Origin: CAYLLD01 sp964425135
GTDB lineage: Bacteria > Pseudomonadota > Alphaproteobacteria > Rhodobacterales > Rhodobacteraceae
Direction: 5' to 3'
NCBI GenBank assembly: GCA_964425135.1
Contig: CAYRKW010000020.1
Span: forward strand, 1-48,333
DNA length: 48,333 bases
Shown here: positions 17,172 to 25,631 of the stretch, piece by piece
Layout: each line of letters starts with the position of its first letter
Numbering within the stretch: the first letter of the stretch is position 1
Translations under genes and position numbers: made by a program
Notes under the pieces: generated by a model
Database searches by the model: none
What the model was told of the DNA's origin: nothing
What the model saw: the letters and a program-made list of their open reading frames with translations, nothing else

Positions 17172-18257
17172 ATGCTTTATTTCTTGAGCGAATTGTCCGA
17201 TGGCGGCGATGTCTTCAATCTGTTCCGCTATATCACCTTCCGTGCAGGCGGGGCGTTTTTTACCGCACTGATTTTCGGATTTCTGTTCGGACGCCCGATG
17301 ATCAACTTCCTGCGCCGCAAACAAAAGAAGGGTCAGCCCATTCGCGAGGACGGACCGGAAGGACATATCATCGCCAAGGCAGGCACGCCGACGATGGGGG
17401 GGATGTTGATCTTGTCTGCCTTGTTGCTGGCAACGCTGATGTGGGCGCGGCTCGATAATGGATATGTTTGGCTGGTGCTGTTTGTGACCACGGGCTTTGG
17501 GCTGATCGGGTTTTCGGATGATTATGCGAAAGTGACCAAGCAGACGGTGGATGGTGTTTCTGGCCGGGTTCGGCTGGGACTTGGGTTTGTCATTGCCGCA
17601 GTGGCTGCCGTTTGGTCGATGCAGCTTCATCCGGTCGATTTGTCGGGTCAACTTGCATTCCCCATCTTCAAGGACGCGCTGTTGTATCTTGGCATTTTGT
17701 TCGTGCCCTTTGCGATGATCGTGATTGTCGGCTCGGCCAATGCGGTGAATCTCACCGATGGCTTGGATGGACTTGCGATTATGCCGGTGATGATCGCCGC
17801 CGGTTCGCTTGGGGTGATTGCTTATGCGGTCGGGCGGACGGATTTCACCGAATATCTCGATGTGCATTACGTGCCGGGGACGGGGGAAATCACGGTCTTT
17901 ACCGCAGCGCTTTTGGGCGCTGGATTAGGCTTTTTGTGGTACAACGCCCCGCCTGCTGCGGTGTTCATGGGCGATACAGGCTCGCTCTCACTGGGCGGTG
18001 CATTGGGCGCGATTGCGATATCGACCAAACACGAGATCGTGCTGGCAATCATCGGCGGATTGTTCGTTTTAGAAGCGCTGTCGGTGATCATTCAGGTGCT
18101 GTATTACAAGCGGACGGGCAAGCGGGTGTTCCTTATGGCCCCGATCCATCACCACTTTGAGAAAAAGGGCTGGGGCGAAGCGCAGATCGTGATCCGGTTC
18201 TGGATCATCTCGCTTATACTGGCGCTGATCGGGCTGGCGACGTTGAAGTTGCGTTAA
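17172..18257 (+). CDS. mraY: Phospho-MurNAc-pentapeptide transferase MraY
   Basis: Inner-membrane enzyme that moves phospho-MurNAc-pentapeptide from UDP onto undecaprenyl phosphate to form lipid I. The 361-residue product has about ten membrane segments and the conserved catalytic-site motifs: GTPTMGGM, the Asp pair in GFSDDYAKV, NLTDGLDGLA and the metal- and substrate-binding PIHHHFEKKGW. Length and order are standard. It is followed by the only large break in the first half of the cluster, a 280-base palindrome-rich spacer before murD. Confidence 0.97.
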   Translation: MLYFLSELSDGGDVFNLFRYITFRAGGAFFTALIFGFLFGRPMINFLRRKQKKGQPIREDGPEGHIIAKAGTPTMGGMLILSALLLATLMWARLDNGYVWLVLFVTTGFGLIGFSDDYAKVTKQTVDGVSGRVRLGLGFVIAAVAAVWSMQLHPVDLSGQLAFPIFKDALLYLGILFVPFAMIVIVGSANAVNLTDGLDGLAIMPVMIAAGSLGVIAYAVGRTDFTEYLDVHYVPGTGEITVFTAALLGAGLGFLWYNAPPAAVFMGDTGSLSLGGALGAIAISTKHEIVLAIIGGLFVLEALSVIIQVLYYKRTGKRVFLMAPIHHHFEKKGWGEAQIVIRFWIISLILALIGLATLKLR

Positions 18258-18264
18258 AGCCCAG

Positions 18265-18302
18265 CCGGTACAGAGTTGTATGACCGGTACAGAGTTGTAT
18301 GA
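18265..18302. repeat. Perfect tandem repeat, 2 x 19 bases
   Basis: CCGGTACAGAGTTGTATGA occurs twice back to back (18265-18283 and 18284-18302), starting 8 bases after the mraY stop. The related words TTGTACG and TTGTAGC follow within 35 bases. No protein-coding role is visible. Confidence 0.85.
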
Positions 18303-18343
18303 ATTGTACGATCGTCTTTTCAAGATTGTAGCAGATAGACCCG

Positions 18344-18394
18344 GCCCGTTGGAACAACGGGCAGCGCCCGGACCTCCCCCATGGGGAGGGCGCT
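18344..18394. repeat. Composite palindromic element in the mraY-murD spacer
   Basis: Two adjacent inverted repeats. GCCCGTTG (18344-18351) pairs with CAACGGGC (18355-18362) over a 3-base loop. AGCGCCC (18363-18369) pairs with GGGCGCT (18388-18394) and encloses a TCCCC/GGGGA inner stem. The arrangement resembles the short palindromic repeats scattered in alphaproteobacterial genomes. No T-run follows, so it is not a standard terminator. Confidence 0.65.
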
Positions 18395-18537
18395 ACGCAC
18401 CCACCCCGAGGTCCAGCCGCTCCCCCATGCGCGTCAGGTTTTGACCGCGCATATTCTTTATCCACACCCATCCGCTTGAACTCCGTCGCCATAAACGCTT
18501 TACCCATCGTCACAACCCAAGCGAGTGGCCCAACCTC

Positions 18538-19932
18538 ATGATCCCGGTGCGCGGATATACCGATAAAACTGTTGCTGTCCTGGGTCTCGGGCGCTCGGGC
18601 GTTGCCGCGTGTAAGGCGCTTGTCGCTGGTGGCGCGCGCGTGCTTGCGTGGGACGATGATGCGGACACGCGGGCAGCGGCGGACCGCATGGGGATCGCGC
18701 TGACTGACATCTCCAAACCTGATGCGATGGGCGGTGCGGTGACGCTGATCACCAGCCCCGGCATTCCGCATCTCTATCCCAAGCCGCACCCGATTATTGC
18801 GCTGGCGCAGGCGCAAGGCTTGACCATCGACAATGATGTGGGGCTTTTTTTCCGCTCTTATGCGACGCCCGACTGGGACCGCTTCGACGTGATCCCGCGG
18901 GTTGTTGCGGTGACCGGCTCGAACGGGAAATCGACGACGACGGCGCTGATTGAACATATCTTGCGCAGTTCTGGCCGTCCGGTGCAGATGGGCGGCAATA
19001 TCGGGCGCGGCGTGCTCGATCTGGAGCCTGCGCATGACGGCGAGATCGTCGTGCTGGAACTGTCGAGCTATCAGATCGAACTGGCGCGGGCGCTTTCCCC
19101 TGATATAGCGATTTTCCTCAATATTTCCCCTGATCATCTGGATCGGCATGGCGGGATGGGCGGGTATTTTGCCGCCAAGGCGCGGCTGTTCACCCAAGGC
19201 GGGCCGGATCGGGCGATCATTGGTGTTGATGAGCCGGAGGGGCGGTTTCTGGCGGGTAAGCTGCGTGAGGAGATCGCGCATGGCGATCCGGTGATGCGCA
19301 TCTCGGCGACGCAAGCGATCAAGGACGGCTGGTCGGTCTGCGCGCGCAAAGGGTTCTTGGCGGAATGGCGGCGCGGGCGGCAGATCGCCTCGATTGATCT
19401 GCGGCAGATGTCGAACTTGCCGGGTACGCATAACCATCAGAACGCCTGCGCGGCCTATGCGGCGTGTCGAACCATCGGGCTTGGTGCGAAAGAGATTGAA
19501 GCGGCGATGGGCAGTTTCGCGGGGCTCAAGCATCGCTGTCAGATCATCGCGCAGATCGATGGCGTGCGCTATGTGAATGACAGCAAGGCGACGAATGCGG
19601 ATGCATCGGCGCAGGCGCTATCTGCCTTTAAGAACATCCGCTGGATCGCAGGCGGGGTGCCAAAAGAAGGTGGGATTGGATCGCTTGCGCCGCTGTTTGA
19701 GCGGATCAGCAAGACCTATCTGATCGGCGAAGCGGCGGCGGATTTTGCGCAGGCGCTGGGCGAGACGCCGCATGTGATTGCGCAAACGCTGGAAGCGGCC
19801 GTTGCGCAGGCGCATCGGGACGCAGATGCAGGCGATGTGGTGCTCCTGTCACCGGCTTGTGCAAGTTTCGATCAATTCGACAGCTTCGAGGCGCGCGGCG
19901 ATGCGTTTGAAGCGCTGGTCGAGGCGCTCTAG
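18538..19932 (+). CDS. murD: UDP-MurNAc-L-alanine:D-glutamate ligase MurD
   Basis: Adds D-glutamate to UDP-MurNAc-L-Ala using ATP. The 464-residue product has the N-terminal UDP-binding Rossmann fold (VLGLGRSGVAACKAL), the ATP loop VTGSNGKSTTT at 125-135, the NISPDHLDRHGG motif and YVNDSKATNADAS in the C-terminal domain. No clear ribosome-binding site precedes the ATG at 18538. In contrast to most of the cluster it is not coupled to its upstream neighbour, so either transcription reads through the spacer or the spacer carries a promoter. Confidence 0.96.
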   Translation: MIPVRGYTDKTVAVLGLGRSGVAACKALVAGGARVLAWDDDADTRAAADRMGIALTDISKPDAMGGAVTLITSPGIPHLYPKPHPIIALAQAQGLTIDNDVGLFFRSYATPDWDRFDVIPRVVAVTGSNGKSTTTALIEHILRSSGRPVQMGGNIGRGVLDLEPAHDGEIVVLELSSYQIELARALSPDIAIFLNISPDHLDRHGGMGGYFAAKARLFTQGGPDRAIIGVDEPEGRFLAGKLREEIAHGDPVMRISATQAIKDGWSVCARKGFLAEWRRGRQIASIDLRQMSNLPGTHNHQNACAAYAACRTIGLGAKEIEAAMGSFAGLKHRCQIIAQIDGVRYVNDSKATNADASAQALSAFKNIRWIAGGVPKEGGIGSLAPLFERISKTYLIGEAAADFAQALGETPHVIAQTLEAAVAQAHRDADAGDVVLLSPACASFDQFDSFEARGDAFEALVEAL

Positions 19933-19935
19933 GCG

Positions 19936-20475
19936 ATGGTGGAGGTGGTTGCCCATAACCCAGACTGGAGCACAGGCTTTGCGTCGGAAGAAGACCGCCT
20001 GCGAAGCGGTCTGAACGGTCTTGCTTTCGTGGCCCATCACATCGGCAGCACAGCGGTCCCGGGTCTGCCTGCCAAGCCGATCATTGATATTCTCGTTTGC
20101 GTTGACGATCTATGCGCGCTGGATCGACATAATGCCAGCTTCGTTGATCTAGGCTATGAGGTGATGGGCGAATTTGGCATCGAGACCCGCCGGTACTTTC
20201 GCAGAAATGACGATATGGGGCGTCGCACCCATCACGTTCACGCTTTCACCCACGGCTCCCACCACATCGAGCGCCACCTTGCCTTTCGCGATTATCTGCG
20301 TGCTCACCCTGATCTGGCGATGAAATATGGCGCGCTCAAACGGCAACTTCTGGCGCACAGCCCCGACCCGGAAGACTATATCGCCGGAAAATCCCCTTTC
20401 ATCGAGGCGCAGGAGATCATTGCGCTGGCGTGGTACAAATCCCAAACGGGCGGCGCACAGCCTGTTTCATCGTGA
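19936..20475 (+). CDS. GrpB family (UPF0157) nucleotidyltransferase-fold protein
   Basis: The 179-residue product opens with the GrpB-type core: HIGSTAVPGLPAKPIIDILV at about residues 35-54, where GS and the D-x-L pattern match the nucleotidyltransferase-fold active site. A conserved HHVHAFTHGSHHIERHLAFRDYLRAHP region follows. GrpB proteins are widespread, some are fused to dephospho-CoA kinase, and their substrate is unsettled. It begins 3 bases after the murD stop and lies inside the dcw cluster, between murD and ftsW. I do not know it as a standard member there, so it may be a lineage-specific insertion expressed along with wall synthesis. Confidence 0.87.
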   Translation: MVEVVAHNPDWSTGFASEEDRLRSGLNGLAFVAHHIGSTAVPGLPAKPIIDILVCVDDLCALDRHNASFVDLGYEVMGEFGIETRRYFRRNDDMGRRTHHVHAFTHGSHHIERHLAFRDYLRAHPDLAMKYGALKRQLLAHSPDPEDYIAGKSPFIEAQEIIALAWYKSQTGGAQPVSS

Positions 20476-20547
20476 GACCGCGCGCGTAATTTACAAACCG
20501 CAACACCTTCGCCTTTCCATAAATACTCAAATCAACCTTTAAAACGC

Positions 20548-20567
20548 GACCGGTCTTCAGACCGGTC
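20548..20567. promoter_or_regulatory. Inverted repeat upstream of ftsW
   Basis: GACCGGTCT (20548-20556) and AGACCGGTC (20559-20567) form a 9-base perfect inverted repeat with a 2-base centre. Each arm also holds the self-complementary octamer GACCGGTC, so two such octamers lie 11 bases apart. No T-run follows. It sits in the 233-base grpB-ftsW spacer, about 140 bases before ftsW, where an internal promoter or operator could be. Confidence 0.5.
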
Positions 20568-20708
20568 ACTGCGTGATTATTTGCGCTTTTGCTGATCTGT
20601 GCTGGCCTTTCGCGCGTACTGTTGCTAAGCTGGCTTTGCTGACAGGTGGCCCGAAAAACAACAAGCGGTCCCGTCAGCGCACAGGCAAGCGATGCAGGGC
20701 AGGCATCA

Positions 20709-21872
20709 ATGACAGACATGATCTATCGTCCGGCACAAACCGGACCTGTTGAACCCATATTATCGCGCTGGTGGCGGACGGTTGACCACATGTCGATAGC
20801 GGCCGTGATCGCGCTTTTCTCCATCGGATTATTGCTGAGCATGGCATCCTCGCCCATTCTTGCCGAGCGCAAGGAACTGGCACAATTCCACTTTGTTTAC
20901 CGCCAGGCGTTTTTTGGCGCGGTTGCTCTGGTGGCGATGATCATCATCTCGACCATGACACCGCGCACGGTGCGGCGTTGGGCCGTGTTTGGCTGCGCTG
21001 TTTCGCTGGTTGCCGTGATGCTCCTGCCGCTCTTTGGTACGGATTTGCAAAAGGGCGCAACGCGCTGGTTTTCGCTGGGATTTTTTAACCTCCAACCATC
21101 AGAGTTTCTCAAACCTGGCTTCATTGTGGTGACCGCATGGCTTATGGCCGCGAGTTTTGACAGACGCGGGCCGCCGGGGTTTATTATGTCTTTCCTCTTT
21201 GCCGCCTTCATCGCGCTTTTACTCGCGCTGCAACCCGATTTCGGCCAGGCGGCCTTGGTCGTTGCGACATGGGGGGTGATGTATTTCGTAGCTGGCGCGC
21301 CGGTCTGGCTCTTTGTCGGTTTTGCAGGTTTGGTCTTGGGCGCAGGCGTTGTGGCCTATAAAACCTCAAGCCATTTTGCCAGTCGCATTGACGGCTTTTT
21401 GAGCACTGATATCGACCCCACCACCCAGCTTGGTCACGCCGCCTCTGCATTTCGCGAAGGCGGGCTCTTCGGGGTGGGGATCGGTGAGGGCGAGATCAAG
21501 CGCACGCTGCCTGATGCCTATACTGATTTCATCATTGCGGTCGCGGCGGAGGAATATGGCGTGATCCTGTGTTTTGCGGTGATCGCCCTGATCCTGACCA
21601 TCGTGGTGCGGGCGCTGTGGACCCTGCAAAAAGAGCGCGACCGTTTCACCTGTCTTGCCGGCGTCGGGCTGAGTGTTATGTTCGCGTTCCAAGCGCTGAT
21701 CAATCTTGGCGTTGCCGTGCGGCTCTTGCCTGCGAAGGGCATGACCCTGCCATTTGTCAGCTATGGTGGCTCGTCGCTGATCGCATCTGGTATTGGGCTG
21801 GGCATGCTGTTCGCCTTTTCACGGATGCGCCCGCAAGAGGGTCTTGATGATGTTTACGGATCGCCGCAATGA
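20709..21872 (+). CDS. ftsW: Septal peptidoglycan glycosyltransferase FtsW (SEDS family)
   Basis: Polymerises lipid II glycan strands at the septum with its partner FtsI. The product is about 387 residues with roughly ten membrane segments. SEDS signatures are LQPSEFLKPGFIV, LLALQPDFGQA with the conserved aspartate, and the C-terminal LPFVSYGGSSLIASG. I used the ATG at 20709 (MTDMIYRP), with an AGGGCAGG stretch a few bases upstream. The longer frame from 20646 adds 21 residues of low-complexity N-terminus and has no ribosome-binding site. Its stop overlaps murG (ATGA). Confidence 0.96.
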   Translation: MTDMIYRPAQTGPVEPILSRWWRTVDHMSIAAVIALFSIGLLLSMASSPILAERKELAQFHFVYRQAFFGAVALVAMIIISTMTPRTVRRWAVFGCAVSLVAVMLLPLFGTDLQKGATRWFSLGFFNLQPSEFLKPGFIVVTAWLMAASFDRRGPPGFIMSFLFAAFIALLLALQPDFGQAALVVATWGVMYFVAGAPVWLFVGFAGLVLGAGVVAYKTSSHFASRIDGFLSTDIDPTTQLGHAASAFREGGLFGVGIGEGEIKRTLPDAYTDFIIAVAAEEYGVILCFAVIALILTIVVRALWTLQKERDRFTCLAGVGLSVMFAFQALINLGVAVRLLPAKGMTLPFVSYGGSSLIASGIGLGMLFAFSRMRPQEGLDDVYGSPQ

Positions 21873-22966
21873 GCCGAGCGCCATTGTTGATCATCGCAGC
21901 TGGCGGGACGGGCGGGCATATGTTTCCGGCACAGTCTTTGGCGGAGGCGATGCTGGCTGAAGGTTGGCGTGTGCGACTTTCAACGGACCCGCGCGGTGCG
22001 CGTTATACGGGCGGGTTTCCCGAAGCGGTTGAGCGACGCGTTGTCCGATCCGGCACATTCGCACGCGGTGGTGTGATGGCCAAAATTGCAACGCCTTTTT
22101 TGATTGCGATGGGCTGTCTTTCCGCCACATTTTCGATGCTGACAGATCGCCCGCGTGTGGTTGTTGGTTTTGGCGGCTATCCAGCCATTCCAGCGATGTC
22201 GGCGGCTTGGCTGTTACGCATCTCGCGGATGATCCATGAGCAGAACGGGGTTCTGGGCCGGGTCAATCATCTCTTTGCATCGCGCGTAAACAAAGTCGCT
22301 TGCTCGGTCTGGCCGACAGAGTTGCCCGGCGGTGTGGACGCTGTGCATACTGGAAATCCGGTGCGGCAGGTTGTGCGTGATGTCAGCGCAACGCCGTACA
22401 ATGCGCCGGACGCAGATGGGCCGATCAATGTGCTGATCTTCGGCGGCTCGCAAGGGGCCTCGATCCTGAGCGAAGTGGTGCCGGAGGCGATAAAGGCGCT
22501 ACCCCACGCGCTGAGATCACGATTGTCGGTCTCGCAGCAGGCGCGGGATGCGGATCGGGATGCGGTGATTGCAGCTTATACGGGTATGGACGTTGCAGCG
22601 GATGTGCAGGGTTTTTTTGATGATGTGCCGCAGCGCCTTGTCGCTGCGCATCTGGTCATTGCGCGCTCCGGTGCAAGTTCGGTTGCGGATATATCGGCGG
22701 TTGGTCGACCTGCGATTTTTGTCCCACTTGCAATTGCCATTCGTGATGAGCAAACGGCGAACGCCAAGGCGCTTGAGGCGGCGGGCGGTGCCGTTGTGAT
22801 GCAGGAGCCGGAGTTTACGCCGGAGGCTTTGACCGCGCAGATGCGAGACATTCTCAGCGATCCGCCCAAAGCGCGCGCTATGGCGCGGGCGGCGGCGACG
22901 CTGGGGATGCCGGATGCTGTGGAACATCTCAAACGCGAAGTTCTGGAGCTTGGAGCAGCGGCATGA
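21869..22966 (+). CDS. murG: UDP-GlcNAc:lipid I N-acetylglucosaminyltransferase MurG
   Basis: Peripheral GT-B glycosyltransferase on the inner face of the membrane that makes lipid II. The 365-residue product carries GGTGGHMFPAQSLAE at about 12-26 (lipid I binding), FGGYPAIP, HEQNGVLGRVNH and, in the C-terminal UDP-GlcNAc-binding half, FGGSQGASILS and RSGASSVADISAVGRPAIFVPL. Length is standard. It overlaps ftsW and murC by 4 bases each (ATGA), showing tight translational coupling. Confidence 0.97.
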   Translation: MSRAPLLIIAAGGTGGHMFPAQSLAEAMLAEGWRVRLSTDPRGARYTGGFPEAVERRVVRSGTFARGGVMAKIATPFLIAMGCLSATFSMLTDRPRVVVGFGGYPAIPAMSAAWLLRISRMIHEQNGVLGRVNHLFASRVNKVACSVWPTELPGGVDAVHTGNPVRQVVRDVSATPYNAPDADGPINVLIFGGSQGASILSEVVPEAIKALPHALRSRLSVSQQARDADRDAVIAAYTGMDVAADVQGFFDDVPQRLVAAHLVIARSGASSVADISAVGRPAIFVPLAIAIRDEQTANAKALEAAGGAVVMQEPEFTPEALTAQMRDILSDPPKARAMARAAATLGMPDAVEHLKREVLELGAAA

Positions 22967-24357
22967 ACAAATCTGCAACCAAACTACCCGGTGATATTGG
23001 TCCGATCCATTTTGTCGGGATCGGCGGGATTGGCATGTCGGGGATTGCAGAAGTTCTGCTCAATATCGGCTACAGGGTGCAGGGGTCTGATCTGAAGGCG
23101 AGCGATACGACGACGCGGCTGGAGGCGCGCGGAGCAGTTGTGCATATCGGTCAGCGCGCGGAAAATCTGGAGGGCGCGGAGGTCGTTGTCATCTCCAGCG
23201 CGATCAAGCCAGGCAACCCGGAGCTTGATGCAGCGCGGGCGCAAGGCTTGCCGGTCGTGCGCCGGGCGGAGATGTTGGCAGAATTGATGCGTTTGCGCTC
23301 AAATGTGGCGGTGGCAGGCACGCACGGGAAGACGACGACGACCTCGATGGTTGCGGCGCTGCTCGTGACCGGTGGGATTGATCCGACGGTGATCAATGGC
23401 GGGATTATCCATGCCTATGGCTCGAACGCGCGGATGGGCGATGGCGACTGGATGGTGGTCGAGGCCGATGAGAGCGATGGAACATTTACCAAGCTGCCCG
23501 CGACGATTGCGATTGTTACGAACATTGATCCTGAGCACCTGGATCACTACGGTGATTTTGATACGCTCAGAGCTGCCTTTGAGACGTTTGTCTCGAACAT
23601 TCCGTTCTACGGAATTGCCATTTGTTGCATCGATCATCCCGAAGTGCAGGCGCTTGTCGGGCGTATCCATGACCGGCGGATTGCGACGTTCGGGTTCAAT
23701 CCGCAAGCAGATTATCGGGCCGAAAACCTGACCTATAAGTCGGGGCAGGCTCATTTTGATATTGCGCTTCCTGATGGGGGGCGCATTGACGGGGCGGTTT
23801 TGCCGATGCCGGGCGATCATAACGTCTCGAACGCGCTGAGCGCGATTGCAACGGCACATCATCTTGGCGTTCCGCTTGATCTTATCCGCGAGGGACTGGC
23901 GAATTTCGGCGGCGTCAATCGGCGGTTTACTCGTGTGGGTGAGGTGAATGGCGCCGTGATCATCGACGATTATGGGCATCATCCGGTGGAGATTGCTGCT
24001 GTGCTCAAAGCCGCGCGCAACGCAACAACGGGCCGCGTGATTGCCGTGCATCAACCGCACCGCTACACGCGTCTGCATTCGTTGTTCGAGGATTTTTGCT
24101 CCTGTTTCAATGATGCGGACATGGTGGGTATCGCCCATGTTTTCGAAGCCGGTGAGGCACCGATTGAGGGCGCAGACCGCGAAGCGCTTGTGGCGGGGAT
24201 CCGGGCGCATGGGCATAAGGATGCACGCATGATTGATGATGAGGAGGGCCTGGTTGCCTTTGCCAAAGAGCATTTGCGCGAGGGCGATATGCTGGTCTGT
24301 CTGGGCGCTGGGTCGATCAGCGCTTGGGCCAATGCCCTGCCAAAGGCGATGGGCTGA
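22963..24357 (+). CDS. murC: UDP-MurNAc:L-alanine ligase MurC
   Basis: First amino-acid-adding ligase of the pathway, ATP-dependent. The 464-residue product has the N-terminal Rossmann loop FVGIGGIGMSGIAEVL, the ATP loop GTHGKTTTT (G119-K123), the VVEADESDGTF motif, NIDPEHLDHYG and the C-terminal IDDYGHHPVEI. All are typical of MurC rather than Mpl (length 464). It shares its TGA with the ATG of the small membrane protein gene that follows (TGATG). Confidence 0.97.
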   Translation: MNKSATKLPGDIGPIHFVGIGGIGMSGIAEVLLNIGYRVQGSDLKASDTTTRLEARGAVVHIGQRAENLEGAEVVVISSAIKPGNPELDAARAQGLPVVRRAEMLAELMRLRSNVAVAGTHGKTTTTSMVAALLVTGGIDPTVINGGIIHAYGSNARMGDGDWMVVEADESDGTFTKLPATIAIVTNIDPEHLDHYGDFDTLRAAFETFVSNIPFYGIAICCIDHPEVQALVGRIHDRRIATFGFNPQADYRAENLTYKSGQAHFDIALPDGGRIDGAVLPMPGDHNVSNALSAIATAHHLGVPLDLIREGLANFGGVNRRFTRVGEVNGAVIIDDYGHHPVEIAAVLKAARNATTGRVIAVHQPHRYTRLHSLFEDFCSCFNDADMVGIAHVFEAGEAPIEGADREALVAGIRAHGHKDARMIDDEEGLVAFAKEHLREGDMLVCLGAGSISAWANALPKAMG

Positions 24358-24635
24358 TGGCGGAGATTTATGCGTTCATTAGTAAACATGCGGTGCTGAT
24401 CGCACTCATCTGGATGTTGATTGCAAATATTCTGGCGGCAGGGCCGCGCTGGCTAACTTATGTGGCGCTGGTGCTGATGCTGCTGACCGCGCCGCTGATT
24501 GTGGTGGCGGTGATTGACACATCGGGCTGGGTGATCGGGGTACCGATTGCTGCGCTGATGGTGTTTCAACTTCGCTGGACCGCGTATTTCATTGCGCGTC
24601 TATTCAACACATTGCGGGGCAAGAATGCTGGCTGA
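24357..24635 (+). CDS. Small membrane protein between murC and murB (DUF2484-like)
   Basis: The 92-residue product is almost entirely hydrophobic, with about three membrane segments: VLIALIWMLIANILAA, WLTYVALVLMLLTAPLIVV and VIGVPIAALMVFQL, ending in a basic RLFNTLRGK tail. I recall a DUF2484 protein at this spot in the dcw cluster of roseobacters; the family assignment comes from position and size. The start at 24357 shares a base with the murC stop. Its end overlaps the murB start by 11 bases, so it is made as part of the cell wall operon. Function is unknown; an accessory role in precursor handling is only a guess. Confidence 0.83.
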   Translation: MAEIYAFISKHAVLIALIWMLIANILAAGPRWLTYVALVLMLLTAPLIVVAVIDTSGWVIGVPIAALMVFQLRWTAYFIARLFNTLRGKNAG

Positions 24636-25563
24636 GTTGATCGAACGCAAAGGCTTGAGCGGTGCGCTGACGGCTGGCAAGCCAATGGCGGAACTGTCGT
24701 GGTTGCGCGTAGGCGGGCCTGCAGAGTGGCTCTACCAGCCAGCGGATGCGGAGGATCTGCGCACGTTTTTACGGGAGTTACCAACGGATGTGCCGCTGCT
24801 TCCTGTGGGGGTCTGCTCGAACATGATTATCCGCGACGGTGGACTTGATGGCGTGGTCCTCAAGCTGGGGCGGGGGTTTAACGGGATCGAAACTATTGGC
24901 GACGGGCTGGTCCGCGCGGGGGCGGCCGCGCTCGACAGTCATGTGGCGCGTAAAGCGGCGGCTGAGGGCGTCGATCTGACTTTTTTGCGGACTATTCCGG
25001 GCGCGATTGGCGGGGCGGTGGCGATGAATGCGGGCTGCTACGGCAGTTATATGGCCGATGTTTTCATCTCTGCTGAAGCGATCACGCGGAATGGTGAGAC
25101 GGTTGATCTGGGGCTGTCGGATATGAATTTTGCTTATCGGTCGAGTGCTGTGACCCACGATCTGATCCTGACCAGCGTTGTGATGAAGGGCGAACGGGGC
25201 GATCCGGAAACGCTCAACGCGAAGATGGCGGACGCGATCGCGACCCGTGATGCGACACAGCCGGTGGACAAACGCTCTTGCGGTTCGACCTTTCGCAATC
25301 CGGCGGGGTTTTCTTCAACAGGGCAGGCGGATGATGTTCATGATCTGAAGGCCTGGAAGCTCATTGACGATGCGGGATTGCGCGGGGCGCGACTGGGCGG
25401 GGCGCAGATGTCTGAAATGCATCCGAATTTTCTGCTCAACACCGATGATGCAAGCGCAAAAGAGCTCGAAGCGCTGGGCGAGATGGTCCGAAAAAGGGTC
25501 TATGAAAAATTCTCCATATCGTTAGAATGGGAGATCAGGCGCGTCGGTAAATCCGGCGCATAA
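24625..25563 (+). CDS. murB: UDP-N-acetylenolpyruvoylglucosamine reductase MurB
   Basis: FAD enzyme that reduces UDP-GlcNAc-enolpyruvate to UDP-MurNAc with NADPH. The 312-residue product has an FAD_binding_4 domain with SWLRVGGPAEWL and PVGVCSNMIIRDGGL. In the second the usual G-x-GSN flavin loop reads V-C-S-N, a Gly to Cys change. YRSSAV, SCGSTFRNPAG with the catalytic serine, and GGAQMSEMHPNFLLN follow in the C-terminal half, as in type IIa MurB. The start ATG at 24625 overlaps the preceding gene by 11 bases; the longer frame from 24592 lies inside that gene and is not needed. Confidence 0.96.
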   Translation: MLAELIERKGLSGALTAGKPMAELSWLRVGGPAEWLYQPADAEDLRTFLRELPTDVPLLPVGVCSNMIIRDGGLDGVVLKLGRGFNGIETIGDGLVRAGAAALDSHVARKAAAEGVDLTFLRTIPGAIGGAVAMNAGCYGSYMADVFISAEAITRNGETVDLGLSDMNFAYRSSAVTHDLILTSVVMKGERGDPETLNAKMADAIATRDATQPVDKRSCGSTFRNPAGFSSTGQADDVHDLKAWKLIDDAGLRGARLGGAQMSEMHPNFLLNTDDASAKELEALGEMVRKRVYEKFSISLEWEIRRVGKSGA

Positions 25564-25631
25564 GGGCAAAGCTAAGCGCAACAACTGGAACGCTATAATC
25601 CGGAACGCGCTGGCGGTTAATGAGGCGGGAA

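Noticed and set aside
18214..19533. Minus-strand 439-codon frame opposite murD and the spacer
   Set aside because: Most of it mirrors murD; only the spacer part could be a remnant, and that is recorded as part of a finding.
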